Shown here: in pieces, positions 11,601-29,756 of the stretch | Layout of the letters: each line of letters opens with the position of its first letter | Numbering within the stretch: position 1 is the stretch's first letter | From: Gonium pectorale | Lineage: Eukaryota; Chlorophyta; Chlorophyceae; Chlamydomonadales; Volvocaceae | DNA: 64,000 nt | Reading direction: 5' to 3' | Assembly: GCA_001584585.1 (NCBI GenBank) | Contig: LSYV01000136.1 | Coordinates: 1 to 64,000 of the forward strand | The notes under the pieces: generated by a model | Told to the model about the DNA's origin: nothing | Databases searched by the model: none | What the model saw: only the letters and a program-made list of their open reading frames with translations | Program-made: the position numbers and the translations under genes

Positions 11601-14600
11601 GCCTGGCGAGGATGGGAAGACAATGTGCGACAACCTTACCATGCCTTACCAGCTGGCATGCGCAGTACAGTGCCGAGAGAGCCCCAAGGCTCACTGCGTC
11701 CTGCAATAGGCCGCCATATGCATTGCATGCGTTGCATGCCCCAACCCAAGGACGATCGAGCGTGCAGTAGCGTAACCGGCACAACTGCCAGAGGTATGTC
11801 TGTCTGGCTTACCAGCGAAGTTGTCCTCAGCAGGGAACGTGAAGAGGCTGTACGTTGGAGAGGGGAAGCGCGTGTTCGCAGGAGCGTGGTCCCCCGCCGA
11901 GTCCCCGCGCATGGCCCAGCGGTCCACGAAGCTCTCGTTCACGGCCTATTTGCGGATGGGGCACAAACAGAGGGCAACTCACCGCATTGTGACTATGCTA
12001 CAGCATGTCGGCAGTGCAGAACGCGGATACACGTTTTCTTCAGCCGTAAATTGCTTATTAATTCCTAGCTGTTTCAAAGAGCTGAACGTGCCAAGTTGCT
12101 ATTCTGGTGAACTATTTGCCAACCGACGCTTCACCCCACCCCTAACCCACCTGGAAAGTCCCACCAGCCTGCAGCGCGTACTCGCGGATCCCCAGCACGC
12201 TGTTGTGGTTTTCCCGCAGGTACCTACAGCGCGGCATTTCCGGGGACGTACACAAGGTAAAGCACCCCTGTCAAATCGGGTTGTTTGGCAGTAGTGCGTT
12301 GCAGCTGTGAGAGCCAGCGGCCAGCCGGGCGGCGCGCACCTGAACATGCTGCCCTCCGACCAGGGGAACGTCTCGCCGACCAGCTTCAGTCCGTCAGTGG
12401 CCGACTTGGTGAAGACCACCTGCACCAGGCGATGACCACACGTGAGACTATGCATTGAAGCCATAGGTCCTACCTCATTGTTTGCAGCTTTGCAAACCCT
12501 ATGTTCATGTACATCCTCAGTTCACCCAGTACCAACAGCACGTGCAGCTTTTAGCCGAGTCCCTACCTGGTACTCCGCGGGGCTGGCATTGAAGTGGCGC
12601 AGCACCATGTCGCGCACCTCCTCCACGCGCTCGCTGGTGAAGGAAGACGAGGGGTTGGCCGAATGCGGGTTGCCGAACATGCATTGCCGCAGCTCCGAAA
12701 ACACTGCGTCTAGCTGGGACTGGCAATACACGGATGAGCCCGTGTAGTCCAGGTAGTGCTCGTTTGGGGCCATGCGGCAGCCAACCTACGGGAGCGGGCA
12801 GCGGGCAGCGCAGGGTAAGAAGCCTAGGCGTGTACTGAGGCCGTCGTCATCTAGAACAGCCCGTTACCTGCTAGTAGCTGCTTGATGTTAGCAGGTAAAG
12901 AGCTACTAAACCGCTTTACTCTCCCCACGAGAGCGCACGCTGCTACGTGGCATACCTCCAAAGGGTACATGCTGTCGATGATGCCGCCATAGCCATATTC
13001 AGCCGAGTGGGCCGCCAGGAAGGCGTTTCGGGCCGCCTCATAGGCCGCAGCATCGACGCCCGGCGGCGCCTTGCAGGTTGGAGCGGCGCCGGCATGCGGC
13101 AGCAAGCCCGCAGCCGCGGCATTGCTGCTGGCCCTGGCGGCCAAGGGAGCGGCGGCGGGAGCCGCTGCTGGCGCCGAGGCCGCAGCGCCCTGGGCCTCCT
13201 TCGATTTGCCATTGCTGCTGCTACCGCTGCTGACGTTGGCCACCCGCAGCAAGTGCTCAAAGAGGCCGCCTGACTGCAGCCGCTCCACCTCGCGAGCCTT
13301 CTCGGCAGCCTGACGTGCCGCCTCCCCGGCGGACGGGAGCTTGCCGGTGGGCGTCACGAACCTGCGGGTTGGTAGTTACAAGTGGGCACGACGGTGGCAT
13401 TAGACCTCGTCTCGGTGTGCAAAACCACAGCGAAGCTGCAACGGAATAATCACAGCGAGGTCATTAATAACGAGCTGTAGCTCTTACCCGTTGGGATCCG
13501 TGGCGAACGCCATGCCGGGATTGTTCAGGATGACCTGCAGGTTGGTGCGCAGGTAGCGAACCTGTGGGACCGGGGCAAACAGACAAGGGGGCAAGGGGCA
13601 AGCAGGCTTAGCACCTCAAGAACACCCAGAAAATTATAAGGGTCGGAGAAGAAGCGCGCCCTACCCGTCACGGGTTCGATGAAATGGTGAAGAGAAGCGG
13701 TGTCACTGGATTGACTGCCGTATGGGCCAGTCAAGTGTAATCCAAGCTCTGGTTTCATTGCCACGCATACGCATGAACCAGCGCCATGTGGGTCCGCCCC
13801 GTACCTTGGAGAACGGTACGTCCAGGCCCGCCAGCAGGCCTTGACCCGGCTTGTAGACAAGCATCCGAGGCAGCGCCGTGATGCCCTCTGCCTTGGCCAG
13901 CGACTTGAGCTCGTCCACACACACCTGACACGGGTAGCGCCATGGTCAGCGGCAACTTGTACGGTCAGAATTGCACACGGGCCGAAGCAGGCCCATGCAC
14001 GTGACGCGCAACAAGGCAACCGCGCAGCATGTACAACCCGTGTACCCCGTCACACCGTACCTTCACGAACTTGAATTTTTTCCTCAACTCAGGGTCCCGG
14101 ATGATCCGGCAAATCTCCGGGTACGACTTCTCGCAGCCATGGCACCTGCACCGTCAGAAAGTGCCGTGGGTATCCAGCAACGTTTGATGCTCAGCGCAGC
14201 ACAGGCATCATCATGAAAAGAGGACCGGGATCATGCGCAGCTCAGCGCTTTCGCTCAGACGGGTCCTACGCTCGCCGTGAGGACCGGAGCGGAACGTGTC
14301 GTCCAGACCATTCTCCAAACCCCGCCCGGAGTCCTCCCCAATCCAACAAGTACGAGCATGCCCATATGGGTCGCGCACGCACACATGAATGCATGCCCGG
14401 CTCGTACCAGGTGGCGAAGAAGTCCACCGCCACGAGCTTATCGCCAGTGTCCACCTGCGGCAGCGCCGCTTAAACAGAGCGAACCAAGAATCCAGGACAT
14501 CGTGCCTTAGGCAGGCAAGTTGCAATCAAACGGCAACGCTTGGGCGCATGCGGCTTACTCACCTCCCGTTTGAAGTCCTCCTCCGTGTGCACCTCGATCC

Positions 14601-15036
14601 ATAGATCCTTATCCTGATTCCACCAGTGCCTATCCACGCTGGTTCGGACGGACGCGGACGCCTCGGGCACGGCAGCGCTCGGCGCAGGACCGCGAGCCTT
14701 GGCCATGCCGCTGCCGGTGAAAGTTGACGCACCACCCAAGTTGCACGTGTCGCCATTAGAGCTGCAGGACGTGTGTGCGCTCGGCTGATGGAAGGGGGCT
14801 ACCGAGGGTGCAGGCCGTGGAGACACCGGCGTCGCGGAAGCGACCCTGGCATGGCCCGCGCCCTTCAACGCCCACATGGCGTTTAGCACGCGTTGACCGA
14901 GGAGTGAGCGTCCGTGTTCTGTGCCGGGATCGTGAACCGGCAGCCAGAGAAGTGGTAGGAGACCGCCGAGAAGGAGACCTAGAAGCAGGTGTCGCCTTTT
15001 GAAAACTGCTTGTGATGTCTTACTCGTGACCGCCAT
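8601..15036 (-). CDS. Thioredoxin / Moco-sulfurase-like PLP fusion protein
   Basis: Seventeen exons join in frame to 892 residues: 15036-14563, 14454-14408, 14145-14061, 13924-13805, 13561-13488, 13361-12956, 12785-12567, 12419-12340, 12223-12151, 11945-11813, 11602-11446, 11001-10932, 10742-10647, 10366-10172, 9945-9847, 9176-9027, 8801-8601. The N-terminus is basic then hydrophobic (about residues 16-33), like a signal anchor. A thioredoxin fold follows (about 150-265) with active site WCHGC (C175, C178) and the cis-proline loop ITALP; its closest known type is the plant ACHT thioredoxins. An Ala-rich linker leads to a class V aminotransferase domain (about 370-892) of the Moco sulfurase kind: YLDYTG, GNPHSAN, FTKSATDGLKL, DAAAYVPT, the PLP lysine K623 in SFYKMFGYPTG, EDGT, and RTGAECNPGAC with C783. 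The MOSC domain of full Moco sulfurases is missing; a stop follows the aminotransferase end. Possible roles are cysteine desulfuration or persulfide transfer coupled to thiol reduction; this is inference. Confidence 0.9.
9536..9742 (-). repeat. Dispersed repeat R3, full copy inside an intron
   Basis: This is the reverse complement of the element at 22491-22702, sharing the GAATTCTCTCTGGGGT core and both flanks with scattered substitutions. It sits within the intron between exons 15 and 16 of the thioredoxin/sulfurase gene, in the same orientation as that gene. Confidence 0.85.
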
Positions 15037-15321
15037 CGAAAGTATATTAGGAATTAAGGCAGCAGTGCACGACACGAGAGTCGCTTTATCGCGGTCCCGA
15101 AAGCAGCTGCGCGCACAAAATCCATGTACGCATGCCAGGCAGCACGACGGGCCTGTGTACATTTATTTCATACACTCCGGTGCGTTTCCTCGGTCTCCAC
15201 GAGTACACCTTTCGGTGTTGAGCCGGACCCCGCGCTAGCCGCAATTGCAGAGCGCGATCAGCAGAAGAGGTGGCTCTCTTCTTATTGGAAGGGCGACGCT
15301 GCTGCTGTCGTGCGGGGCAGT
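15037..15321. promoter_or_regulatory. Shared upstream region of the fusion gene and HisRS
   Basis: The two start codons (15036 on minus, 15322 on plus) are 285 bases apart and point away from each other, so both 5' leaders and probably both promoters lie here. Both open frames continue a short way upstream of the chosen ATG codons. The chosen starts are favoured by similarity (HisRS) and by the basic/hydrophobic N-terminus (fusion gene). Confidence 0.6.
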
Positions 15322-22096
<6,775 letters not shown>

Positions 22097-22490
22097 GCGG
22101 CGGACGCGCCAGCGTCATAAAGCGTGAAGGGCCCACAAGCCAGTGCCACACGACGCAAGAGTTTTCTTACGCTGTGACTTGCGGGCGCTTCTGGGTCGAC
22201 GGTTAGGCTGTATGTGGCTGAGTCTGGGGCAACACGCGGGTTTGCCATCGAAGGCCGCTGCCGCGCACGTGCTACTGACTCCGCCGTCGCTGCGAAATGC
22301 CGATCGAATACGAGCAGGAACGGGCGCGCTATGCCGAGCGGCACAGGTTGCTTTGAAGGTTACGTATGCAGGTGCTTTCGATTATCCGTGGCGTCGCGTT
22401 GCTCATTCCCCCATGCTGGTTATGGCATGGTAGGGTTGCATGGGCTGGCTAAGGAGGAATGGTTGATTGGACTCAGTTTTGAAAAGGAAA

Positions 22491-22702
22491 ACGCATACGA
22501 CGAGCGTAAGCGCGAAAGTGATGGCGTCGGTGTAGGACCCAGCTCCAGAGGCAGTCGAAGGGGCGATGTCCCTGCATGTTAGTTCGGCGGCGACCACCAC
22601 TGTAGCCCCCGATGCGGCCCAGAATTCTCTCTGGGGTGACCCTATGCAATGCCGTGATGGGATGCGCTTAGTCTAGTCTACGTGCGTCGTATGCGGGCTG
22701 GA
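22491..22702 (+). repeat. Dispersed repeat R3, full copy
   Basis: About 210 bases, from CGCATACGACGAGCGTAAGC to CGTCGTATGCGGGCTGG. The ends contain the related words GCATACGACGA and TCGTATGC in opposite sense, so the element may have short imperfect inverted ends, as a non-autonomous DNA transposon would. No coding content. Confidence 0.85.
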
Positions 22703-22856
22703 CTCGTATGGGATGGTCGACTATGTAGAGATCTGGCACGGAGTATCTACTGGCTTCAGCTGTGGACCTCTTGTCCCTTTCCTCACATCTTCAGGTCATC
22801 CGAAATGACATTTGCGCCTCAGAAAGTTTGATGCCGGCTGCTTGGAAGTTGCGGTG

Positions 22857-22886
22857 GTGTGAAAAAAGAGAAACCTGCACAGAATG
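22857..22886 (-). repeat. Fragment of dispersed repeat R1
   Basis: GTGAAAAAAGAGAAACCTGC followed by ACAGAA matches the purine-rich end of R1 copies at 41151 and 58042. The rest of the element is missing. Confidence 0.6.
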
Positions 22887-23605
22887 CGGTGAGTGATGCT
22901 TGGCCTGCGGAACACAGCCGAGTAGCTCAAGGTGTGGGATACAAGACAATGCCCCATAACCCGTGTCCACCTCCCATACACACGCACATACCTGCACCGA
23001 TTGGCCTTCTGAATGCCCGGGCGGCCAGGTGGGTAGGGCATGGACTACTTGGCCGGGGGCACAAAGCAACCTCGAACACACGGCTTGCTCAAACTGGACT
23101 AACACGACTGCACATTTCCTACACAGTTGTATTACTAGCAGAACAATACAGTGATCGTTGATGGCGTGCAGCCGACGTCTGTTTGAAAGGCAAGCTCCGA
23201 TCCATTGATCCGTCTTGCACCTGAAGCCTGCGTCGTGTGGTGAGTCAGATAAGTCGGATAATTCTGTCGTGCTTGCGCCTCTTGAGCCTCTTTCTGCTGC
23301 TCCTGGAAGCTGGATGCTTTCCCCGTGCGCTACTGCGAAGTTACGGTTGTGTGCAACAGACGTTCAACCGACTGCAAGACTGCGACGCTGCGTGACTTTT
23401 CTATCGAACTGCTGTGCGCTTTCAGCGGTTTATAGACCTGGTGTAGCTGGAAATTGTGAATACATGACCGCGGCCGAGACGTGACAGCCTCACACTGCTA
23501 ATGCAAGAATGCTTTTATGATACGGCTTCTAACTTGCAAGTGGCCGATCTGGGCCGGCGAGTAGGCAAGCGACGCTAAGAGCATCCTGTCGCGAGCGGCC
23601 GGACC

Positions 23606-26600
23606 ATGGTCCGTGGAGCAGCAGCATTGGGATGGGACCTCTGTACACTGCCCCGGCAAAGGGTTTTCGCCGGGCTGGAGGCTCTCATGGAGGCTACGGA
23701 CGGTCGACGCGCCGACAGCGTAGCGTGCACGGACAGTCTCAATCCGGCAGACGAACCTGGCTACTCTGATTCCAACCCACAGGCGGCCTTCGCTCATGCT
23801 GACAGCGTCAGCAATACATCCCCACCTGCCCATCATCCGCTGCAGCAGGACGCCTTGCCCACTACGCACCTGCGGGCCCTGACCACGTTGGCGCTGCTGG
23901 GGTTGCCACTGCCACATCAGCATGTCGAGCTTGTGCTAGCCGCGTCGCTGGATCTGTCCGCCGCCGACACACCCTGGCGCAGACTCTGCGCCAATCCCTT
24001 GTTTAGGCGGACTTCACTGGGAGCCGTACCCCAGACCATGGCAGATGACACGCTGAGCGCAACTCTGAGCTCCGGTCATGCTGTTCGAAACGCGGCTATA
24101 CAACATGGCGACCAGCAGCTCGGAGGCCCGCGTGAGTGGGCAAGCCAGCAGGTCGCTGCGTGCAGGCGCACCACGACAGGCGGAGGCGCACCCCCCACCC
24201 AGGGCGGCGGTGCGAGCAGCCTCCTGCAGGAGCTTCTGGCTTCCGAGCTGGTGCTGCAGGCCCAGCCAACGCGGGGTGCTGGCGGATCAGCGGGTCATGA
24301 TGGGACAGGCGCCATGCCTAGCCAGTCGCTGGGATCGTTGCACGCCTTGGCGCTGAGCCATCACCACCGCCGGGACGGCCTGCTGCAGGGCCTACGCGCT
24401 ACCAGGAGTGCTTTGTCGGCGGCCGCATTGGAGCATGCACGTGCAGCAGCGGAAGGCAGGGTGCAGCTCATAGTCGCGCCGCATGCAACCTACGCCATCG
24501 TTTCCGCGCTTTCGTCGCCTAACTCGCGTGGTGGCAGCGCGGGCGGTGCAGGCGGGCCCACTTGCGTCCAGCCAGGAGGCCAGCCGTTTGGCCCGGAGGA
24601 CTGTTTCGGCAATTCCTTTGTCGTCACTTCCCCTGAGCGCGGGCCTTGGGAGCATTCCACGGACCTCCCAGAGGATTCCCACCCGATTCACGTTGATTCA
24701 ATCCACGTCGAGCAGGCTCTCCGGCTGGCGTTGCAGCGGCTCAAGGCGCAACAAGGAGTCGACGGGGCCAGCGCCATTTCAGCGGAGGATGGCGGCGTAG
24801 GCGGGAGAGCCAGCAGGGAGCCTACGGGACCTGGCGAGGACACGGAGATGCAGCAGGGCTCGGTGCATTCGTCCGGGGCAGGCGGCCAGTCCGGCGGTCA
24901 TGACGAACGCAGTCCGGGCGGTCTATGCTGCCCCGCGTGTGCTGATCTCGCCAATAAGCTTGCCGACGTGTCTGCGCTCGTGCGGAGCGCCAAGGCCCTG
25001 GTGGGGGCGACCGCATTCGATACCGCCGTGTTGGTGGTGACCTCGCCGCCGACGCCCGTTGAGGGACATACAAGGTGCTGGCAGCCAGCGGCCAACAGCG
25101 CTGTACTTCCCGTGGCAACCGAAGTCGAGCTCACAGCAGCGAGCCGCTCCACCGGGACATCCGAGATGCGTTCCGCAATGGACTTGCTACACGCTGCCGC
25201 CGCAAGGGCCGCCGGATGGGCGGATGCAGTACTCGTTGCCGGCGTTGATATGGAAGCACGGGACACCGAAAACGCAGCGCCGCGGGGACCAATAGGGGGT
25301 TTGTCCAAGCAGGCTGCAGGCGCCTGCGTGGGCGCCTTGGCAGGCCCTGACCTGGCAGCGGCCAGTTCGGCGTCTTCCTCTCTAGGTATGGGGCTGCTGG
25401 CGCTGGCAGCTCAGGCGCACCTGGCGATCGGCGCGCTAGCCCTCGGGGCTCTGAACTGCGCCGCAGCTCTTCTGGCAGCAAGTGAAGCTGAACGGGTGCT
25501 GCAGACGGCGCTGTACCACAGCGGTGTGTGCTCAAGCCCAGGGCGGGGCGATCCCGCTGGCAGCTCGTACGGACCCTGCCCTGCCTGCGAGCGCGGGCTC
25601 GCCTCAGCCGTGCGGCTGACAGCCTTGCTTGCGGAGGCTGTGGCGCTGCAGGGAGCTGCTAGGGAGGCCCGAGGGCACCTGCACGGCGCAGTCGGCCACT
25701 ACAATCGGGCACTGGACCTGACGGTATGTTTGTGTGAGCGCACGTGTTTCAGTTCCTATGCTCTGTGTGTGGTCTCCTTGCACCGTGCATAGGTTTAACA
25801 GCAGATCTGGCATTGGTTGACGGCCTAGTGGCTGTTGCTCGTGTCGAGCATTGCCTCTGCGGCTGCGGGTCGCTCCAGTCCTTCGACGTGCAGATTCAAT
25901 TATGTGCCTCTCAACCCTTGCCACTTTCCCGCGGCAACCGCCCCTCAGAGATGTGCGGCATCCTGCCCGGCTGACCTGCTGATGCTCCGTGCGGCTGTTA
26001 GCACCGCCAGGGTCCGCTGCTCGCTGCGACTGGCGGCGCTTACGCCCTTCGCCACGCCATCAGGTAGCCCCGCGGCCGCTGCCTCCACATCAGTCCACGG
26101 GGAAGGCTGTGGCTACACCGACGGGAGCGCAGCAAGCTCCCAGCTTGCACCCTGGGGCACACCGTTGCACCTACCCTGGTTCGCGATGCAGCCACTGCTG
26201 GCGCAGGTCCCAGCGCCTGGGCGGGACGGCACGGAGGCCGGAGGGCACGTCACCCTGTCGTCTCCGCCTTTGCTACCAGCCCACTATGCGGCACCATCTG
26301 CGCGGATCGCCGCTGCCGGCTTGGCGAATCTGCCTTGCGTCCAGGCATCGTTCGACCGAATGGTGGACGCCTTGGCGCCGGCACACCCAGGGCGGTCGCG
26401 AGCTGGCGAGTTGGTCGACGGGCCTCATGGTGCGGAGCCGCAGGTGCACCGACAGGAGATGCCCCGGGCAGCGGCGATTGTGGCCGGAGAGGCAGGACTT
26501 CACGTCGCCTGGCTGCGGCTGCTGGCGGCGACCGCTGTCCAGTCGACTACCCGTCAGCGTGTCTCCGCCCGGCTACACGGGCACCGGGGTCGGCAGGTCC

Positions 26601-28553
26601 ACCTACATGGTGCAGCCACGGCGGCGTCACGTGCGGCCGCGTTCCTGGAGGAGGCTGCGGCTGCGGAGCGCACCTGCCCGGCGCTGAGTCGGTACGCGGA
26701 CGCCGCAGTCCTGGCAGCGGTGTGCGCTGCCGCAGCAGCGCATTCGTGTTCCACGCAGCAGCCGCGACCTGAGCGTGGGGCCGCAGCGGCAAATGCGACC
26801 CACGATGACGGCTGGGAGCAGGCCTGGGACTGGGGCAAGCGAGCCCTCAAGATCCGCCAAATGGTAGGGCGGGGCATGGGCTCAACTTTGCTTTGATGCC
26901 CATGTTTCTCGGTGAATGTTGTGGATCTCTCTCTCTCCTAAAAGAACTTGTGGGAGACCTTCATCCTTTGTCGCCCGCAGCTGTACGGCGTGGATTCGAA
27001 GGCCTCTCTGGAGGTGCAGGCCTTCCTGGCGCACGTCGCTGGCTGCGGCATGGGCCTGTGGACCGCCGCCGAGCCGCTGCTGTCCAGCGTGGTGGCCCTG
27101 CGGGGGCGGGCCCTGGGCCCCCGCCACCCCGCCACCAGGGCGGCTGCCGCTAGCCTGGCGGAGCTACTTCTGCACTACGGAAGGTGGGAGTGCTTGACTG
27201 CAGGAAAGAGAGGAACCCGGATTTGTGATCGGTCAACAGCAGTGCACTGAGGAAGGCCTGCAGCAGGCAGTTGAGCCTTCACCGGTGTAAAGCCCTTCAT
27301 GCCTCCGTGCATGGTTGTGCCGTAGTAGGCTTGAGTGGCCGACCTCACATGCGACCCAACCCCCGTTTTGCCGGCCTGCCCACAGGTTGCGTGCAGCAGA
27401 CGCAGTCCTGTCGAAGCTGATTCCCCGCCAGGAGCTGCGGAGGGAGAAGCAACAGCATGGGCACTCGCAGCTGCCATCGGGGCGGGCGTCCGGCCAGGCG
27501 GAACAGACGGTGGTCCAGGGGACAGCCGGTGTCGGGCGCTCAGACCAGACCCCGCAGCTTCAGGAACTGCGACAGCGTCTCCAAGTCCTCAAATTTGTTC
27601 CAGAGGACGCCCCTCCCTCGGGCTCGTGCGACGTACCGCCGCGACCAGGGGCCCCTGCTCCATGGCAGCTGGCGCCAACAGCTGCAGCGCCTGCTGCAGC
27701 GCCTGCAGAAGCGCAACTCTGGCCAGCGGGACCCGCGCCGCCCATGGTGGCTGACCCGGCCGGCCCCGGCAGTCAGGCGTCACCCACGCGGCCCCCACCC
27801 GCCCACTCACGCAGCAACCAGGCCGTCGGGCAGCCGGGCGAGGGCCTGTGCGCGGAGTGTGCGGAGTCCGGGGGGCTGATAGACGCCCAGACACTGCAGA
27901 GCTATGTTAGCGTTGGAGCCAGCGAGGCGGCGCTGGCGGCGGCATCTCGGGCGGCCGAAGGCGTACGCCTGGCGGGATTCTGCGCGGCCCAGCCCTTCCC
28001 TCTGCGGCGCATGCACAGCGCTGGCGGCGCGCGGCGGGCTTGGGGCGCCAGCGGTGGGCCGGGCCTGCGCGGCAGAGCCCACGAGTGGCACTGCTGCGTG
28101 GGCTCGCGAGCCCAACAGGCCCTTGCGGGGGCGTTGGCGAAGGGCAACGTGAGGCACGGCGCCGTCAGCGCCATGGCAGGCGAGCGTGCGCAGCTTGGTG
28201 CGCGTGGCGCGCAGCAGGGCAACGATGCTGACGCAGGAGCTAGCCTGGCGCTGCGCGGCCTGGAGGACAGCACAAGCATCACGGGCTGCGGCGATGTCGC
28301 AGGGAAATGAGGGAATTCTGCTCGCCTTGATTACCTGTCGGGGCAGTGGTCTGGCGCGCTGGTAGAGGAGGTGCAGCAAGGTCAGGCCAAGAGCGGCATC
28401 CCAGGCTCCGACGCGCTGGCGGGCGCCGTGCTGAGCTGTTGGAAGGCTATGGTTGTGGTCAGCGCTTCGCGGAGCGCAACTGCTGGCGGCGCTGCGCCAG
28501 GCGGGGAGAAGGCTGCCGCAGCTGAGGACGTCGTGCTCCACACTCAGGGCTGA
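23606..28553 (+). CDS. Very large TPR-containing protein, function unknown
   Basis: Best model: exons 23606-25723, 25949-26863, 26981-27183, 27386-28148 and 28347-28553, about 1401 residues. If the last intron is not used, the frame stops at 28310 (1386 residues). The sequence is dominated by Ala, Gly, Ser and Gln with few large hydrophobic blocks. Recognisable parts are a TPR-like helix pair near residues 680-706 (GHYNRALDLT) and a kinesin-light-chain-like TPR near 1012-1080 (LRGRALGPRHPATRAAAASL). Three isolated Cys-x-x-Cys pairs (about residues 442, 658 and 1234) could bind metal but do not form a known finger. Codon bias and the absence of stops over a 2.1 kb first exon make it a real gene. 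I do not recognise the family; a scaffold or adaptor role is only a guess from the TPRs. The first ATG may not be the true start. Confidence 0.65.
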
Positions 28554-29756
28554 CCCATTTCTTGCCGCGGTACACCGTTACCCTGTCCTGGATTGTTCAT
28601 ACGGGTTCTGGCTCTTGTATTCTTTTCAGTTCACAAGTTGTCTTGCCCTTGACATTGCATGTAGCCGCGGTGAGTGGACCTTTGGCGACGACGCATGTCC
28701 TGTGTGCCATGGCTTTCGCGGGTCGCTTCCAGGGGCCCCTCCTGCTTACCGTGTTTGACTCCCGTCTGCCGTTGCAGTTCTCTTTTACTCGTTGGGACCC
28801 GCTTGCTTCTTGCTCTACGGTGTGATGTGCGGAGTTGGCACGACAGCCCATTTTGCGTTTCGGCGTTTCGCAGGTTTAAGGGTGAGGTATTGGCCCATGA
28901 ACGAAGGCTCATCCGACAGGACTTGCAGCAGTGTTGTGTGGCTGGCGCATGAACGGCATGGTGGTGGTGAAGCACGGCTGCGCCTGCACGATGCTACGTA
29001 CAGCCGAGGCCCTGATATTTTTTATTTTTTGGATCAAAATGCTTACCGGTAATGGGCTGTGCTGGTGCTGGCCACTACCGGAGCGGTATGTTACAGAGCC
29101 ACGCTCTGCCGCGCGCGCTTGCCCTTTCAACCTTAGGAGAGGACCGCCGCCCTCCAAAGGCAGCCGCCCGCGCTGGTACTAGCAAACATGACGCCGCAGT
29201 GATCCGCGCAGTCGATACGCATACGCATGGAGGTCACCCAATCCATCCGTTGCAATATGACACCCTTCTTGCGCCACGGCACGTCCGGGACAATGCACCA
29301 AGAGCTCAACCGTTATATGTGCCACGACTCTCCAGCAATGCAGCGTAGATGCACTCCCGTGGGCCGCCCATCGCCATTAGGGCTCTCTAAGGGCCACACG
29401 GCAACACATCTCTTGACCAAACCACGCGACATGCACACCCACCTCACTAGCATACGACCAAAGAAACGCTTTGACGACCGCTATTAAGGGTGCGATGCCG
29501 TATGAACGCTAACAGACAAGCGCACGTACCGTGCTTCAGCTCAGAAACACCGTCACGCCGTCCAGCCCCACACCACACCACTTGCCCCGTGCGTGGCTAG
29601 CCGCAGCCGTACGGTCACTGTGCCAACGTCTCTCAGGGCGCGCACTGCGCTCTCTTCCAAACGCCGTAGCGACCCTAGCAGCCCGGAATAGCGCGCCCGA
29701 GCCCCTGTTCAGCCCGTAGTCCCCGCATACGGCAGAGCACGAGATCATCGCCGTTC
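28554..29756. other. Intergenic region between two converging genes
   Basis: No coding sequence is recognised. The large TPR gene ends on the left and CITRX ends on the right, so both 3' UTRs fall here. One T-rich patch (about 29010-29035) interrupts otherwise GC-rich sequence. Confidence 0.5.
29091..29095 (-). promoter_or_regulatory. Candidate poly(A) signal for CITRX
   Basis: TTACA on the plus strand reads TGTAA on the minus strand, the poly(A) signal used by Chlamydomonas-type algae. It lies about 660 bases beyond the CITRX stop, within the usual 3' UTR range for such algae. Short motifs like this also occur by chance. Confidence 0.35.

Larger units (their letters stand above)
22097..23605. 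other. Intergenic region after HisRS
   Basis: No gene is recognised. It holds the HisRS 3' UTR, the longest copy of repeat R3 (22491-22702), a purine-rich R1 fragment (22857-22886) and the upstream region of the next gene. Short frames around 23215-23484 lack splice or family support, so I cannot exclude an untranslated or short coding first exon of the 23606 gene. Confidence 0.5.

Noticed and set aside
13660..13720. GGTTCGAT word resembling a tRNA T arm
   Set aside because: It is isolated within an intron, with no cloverleaf partner sequences.
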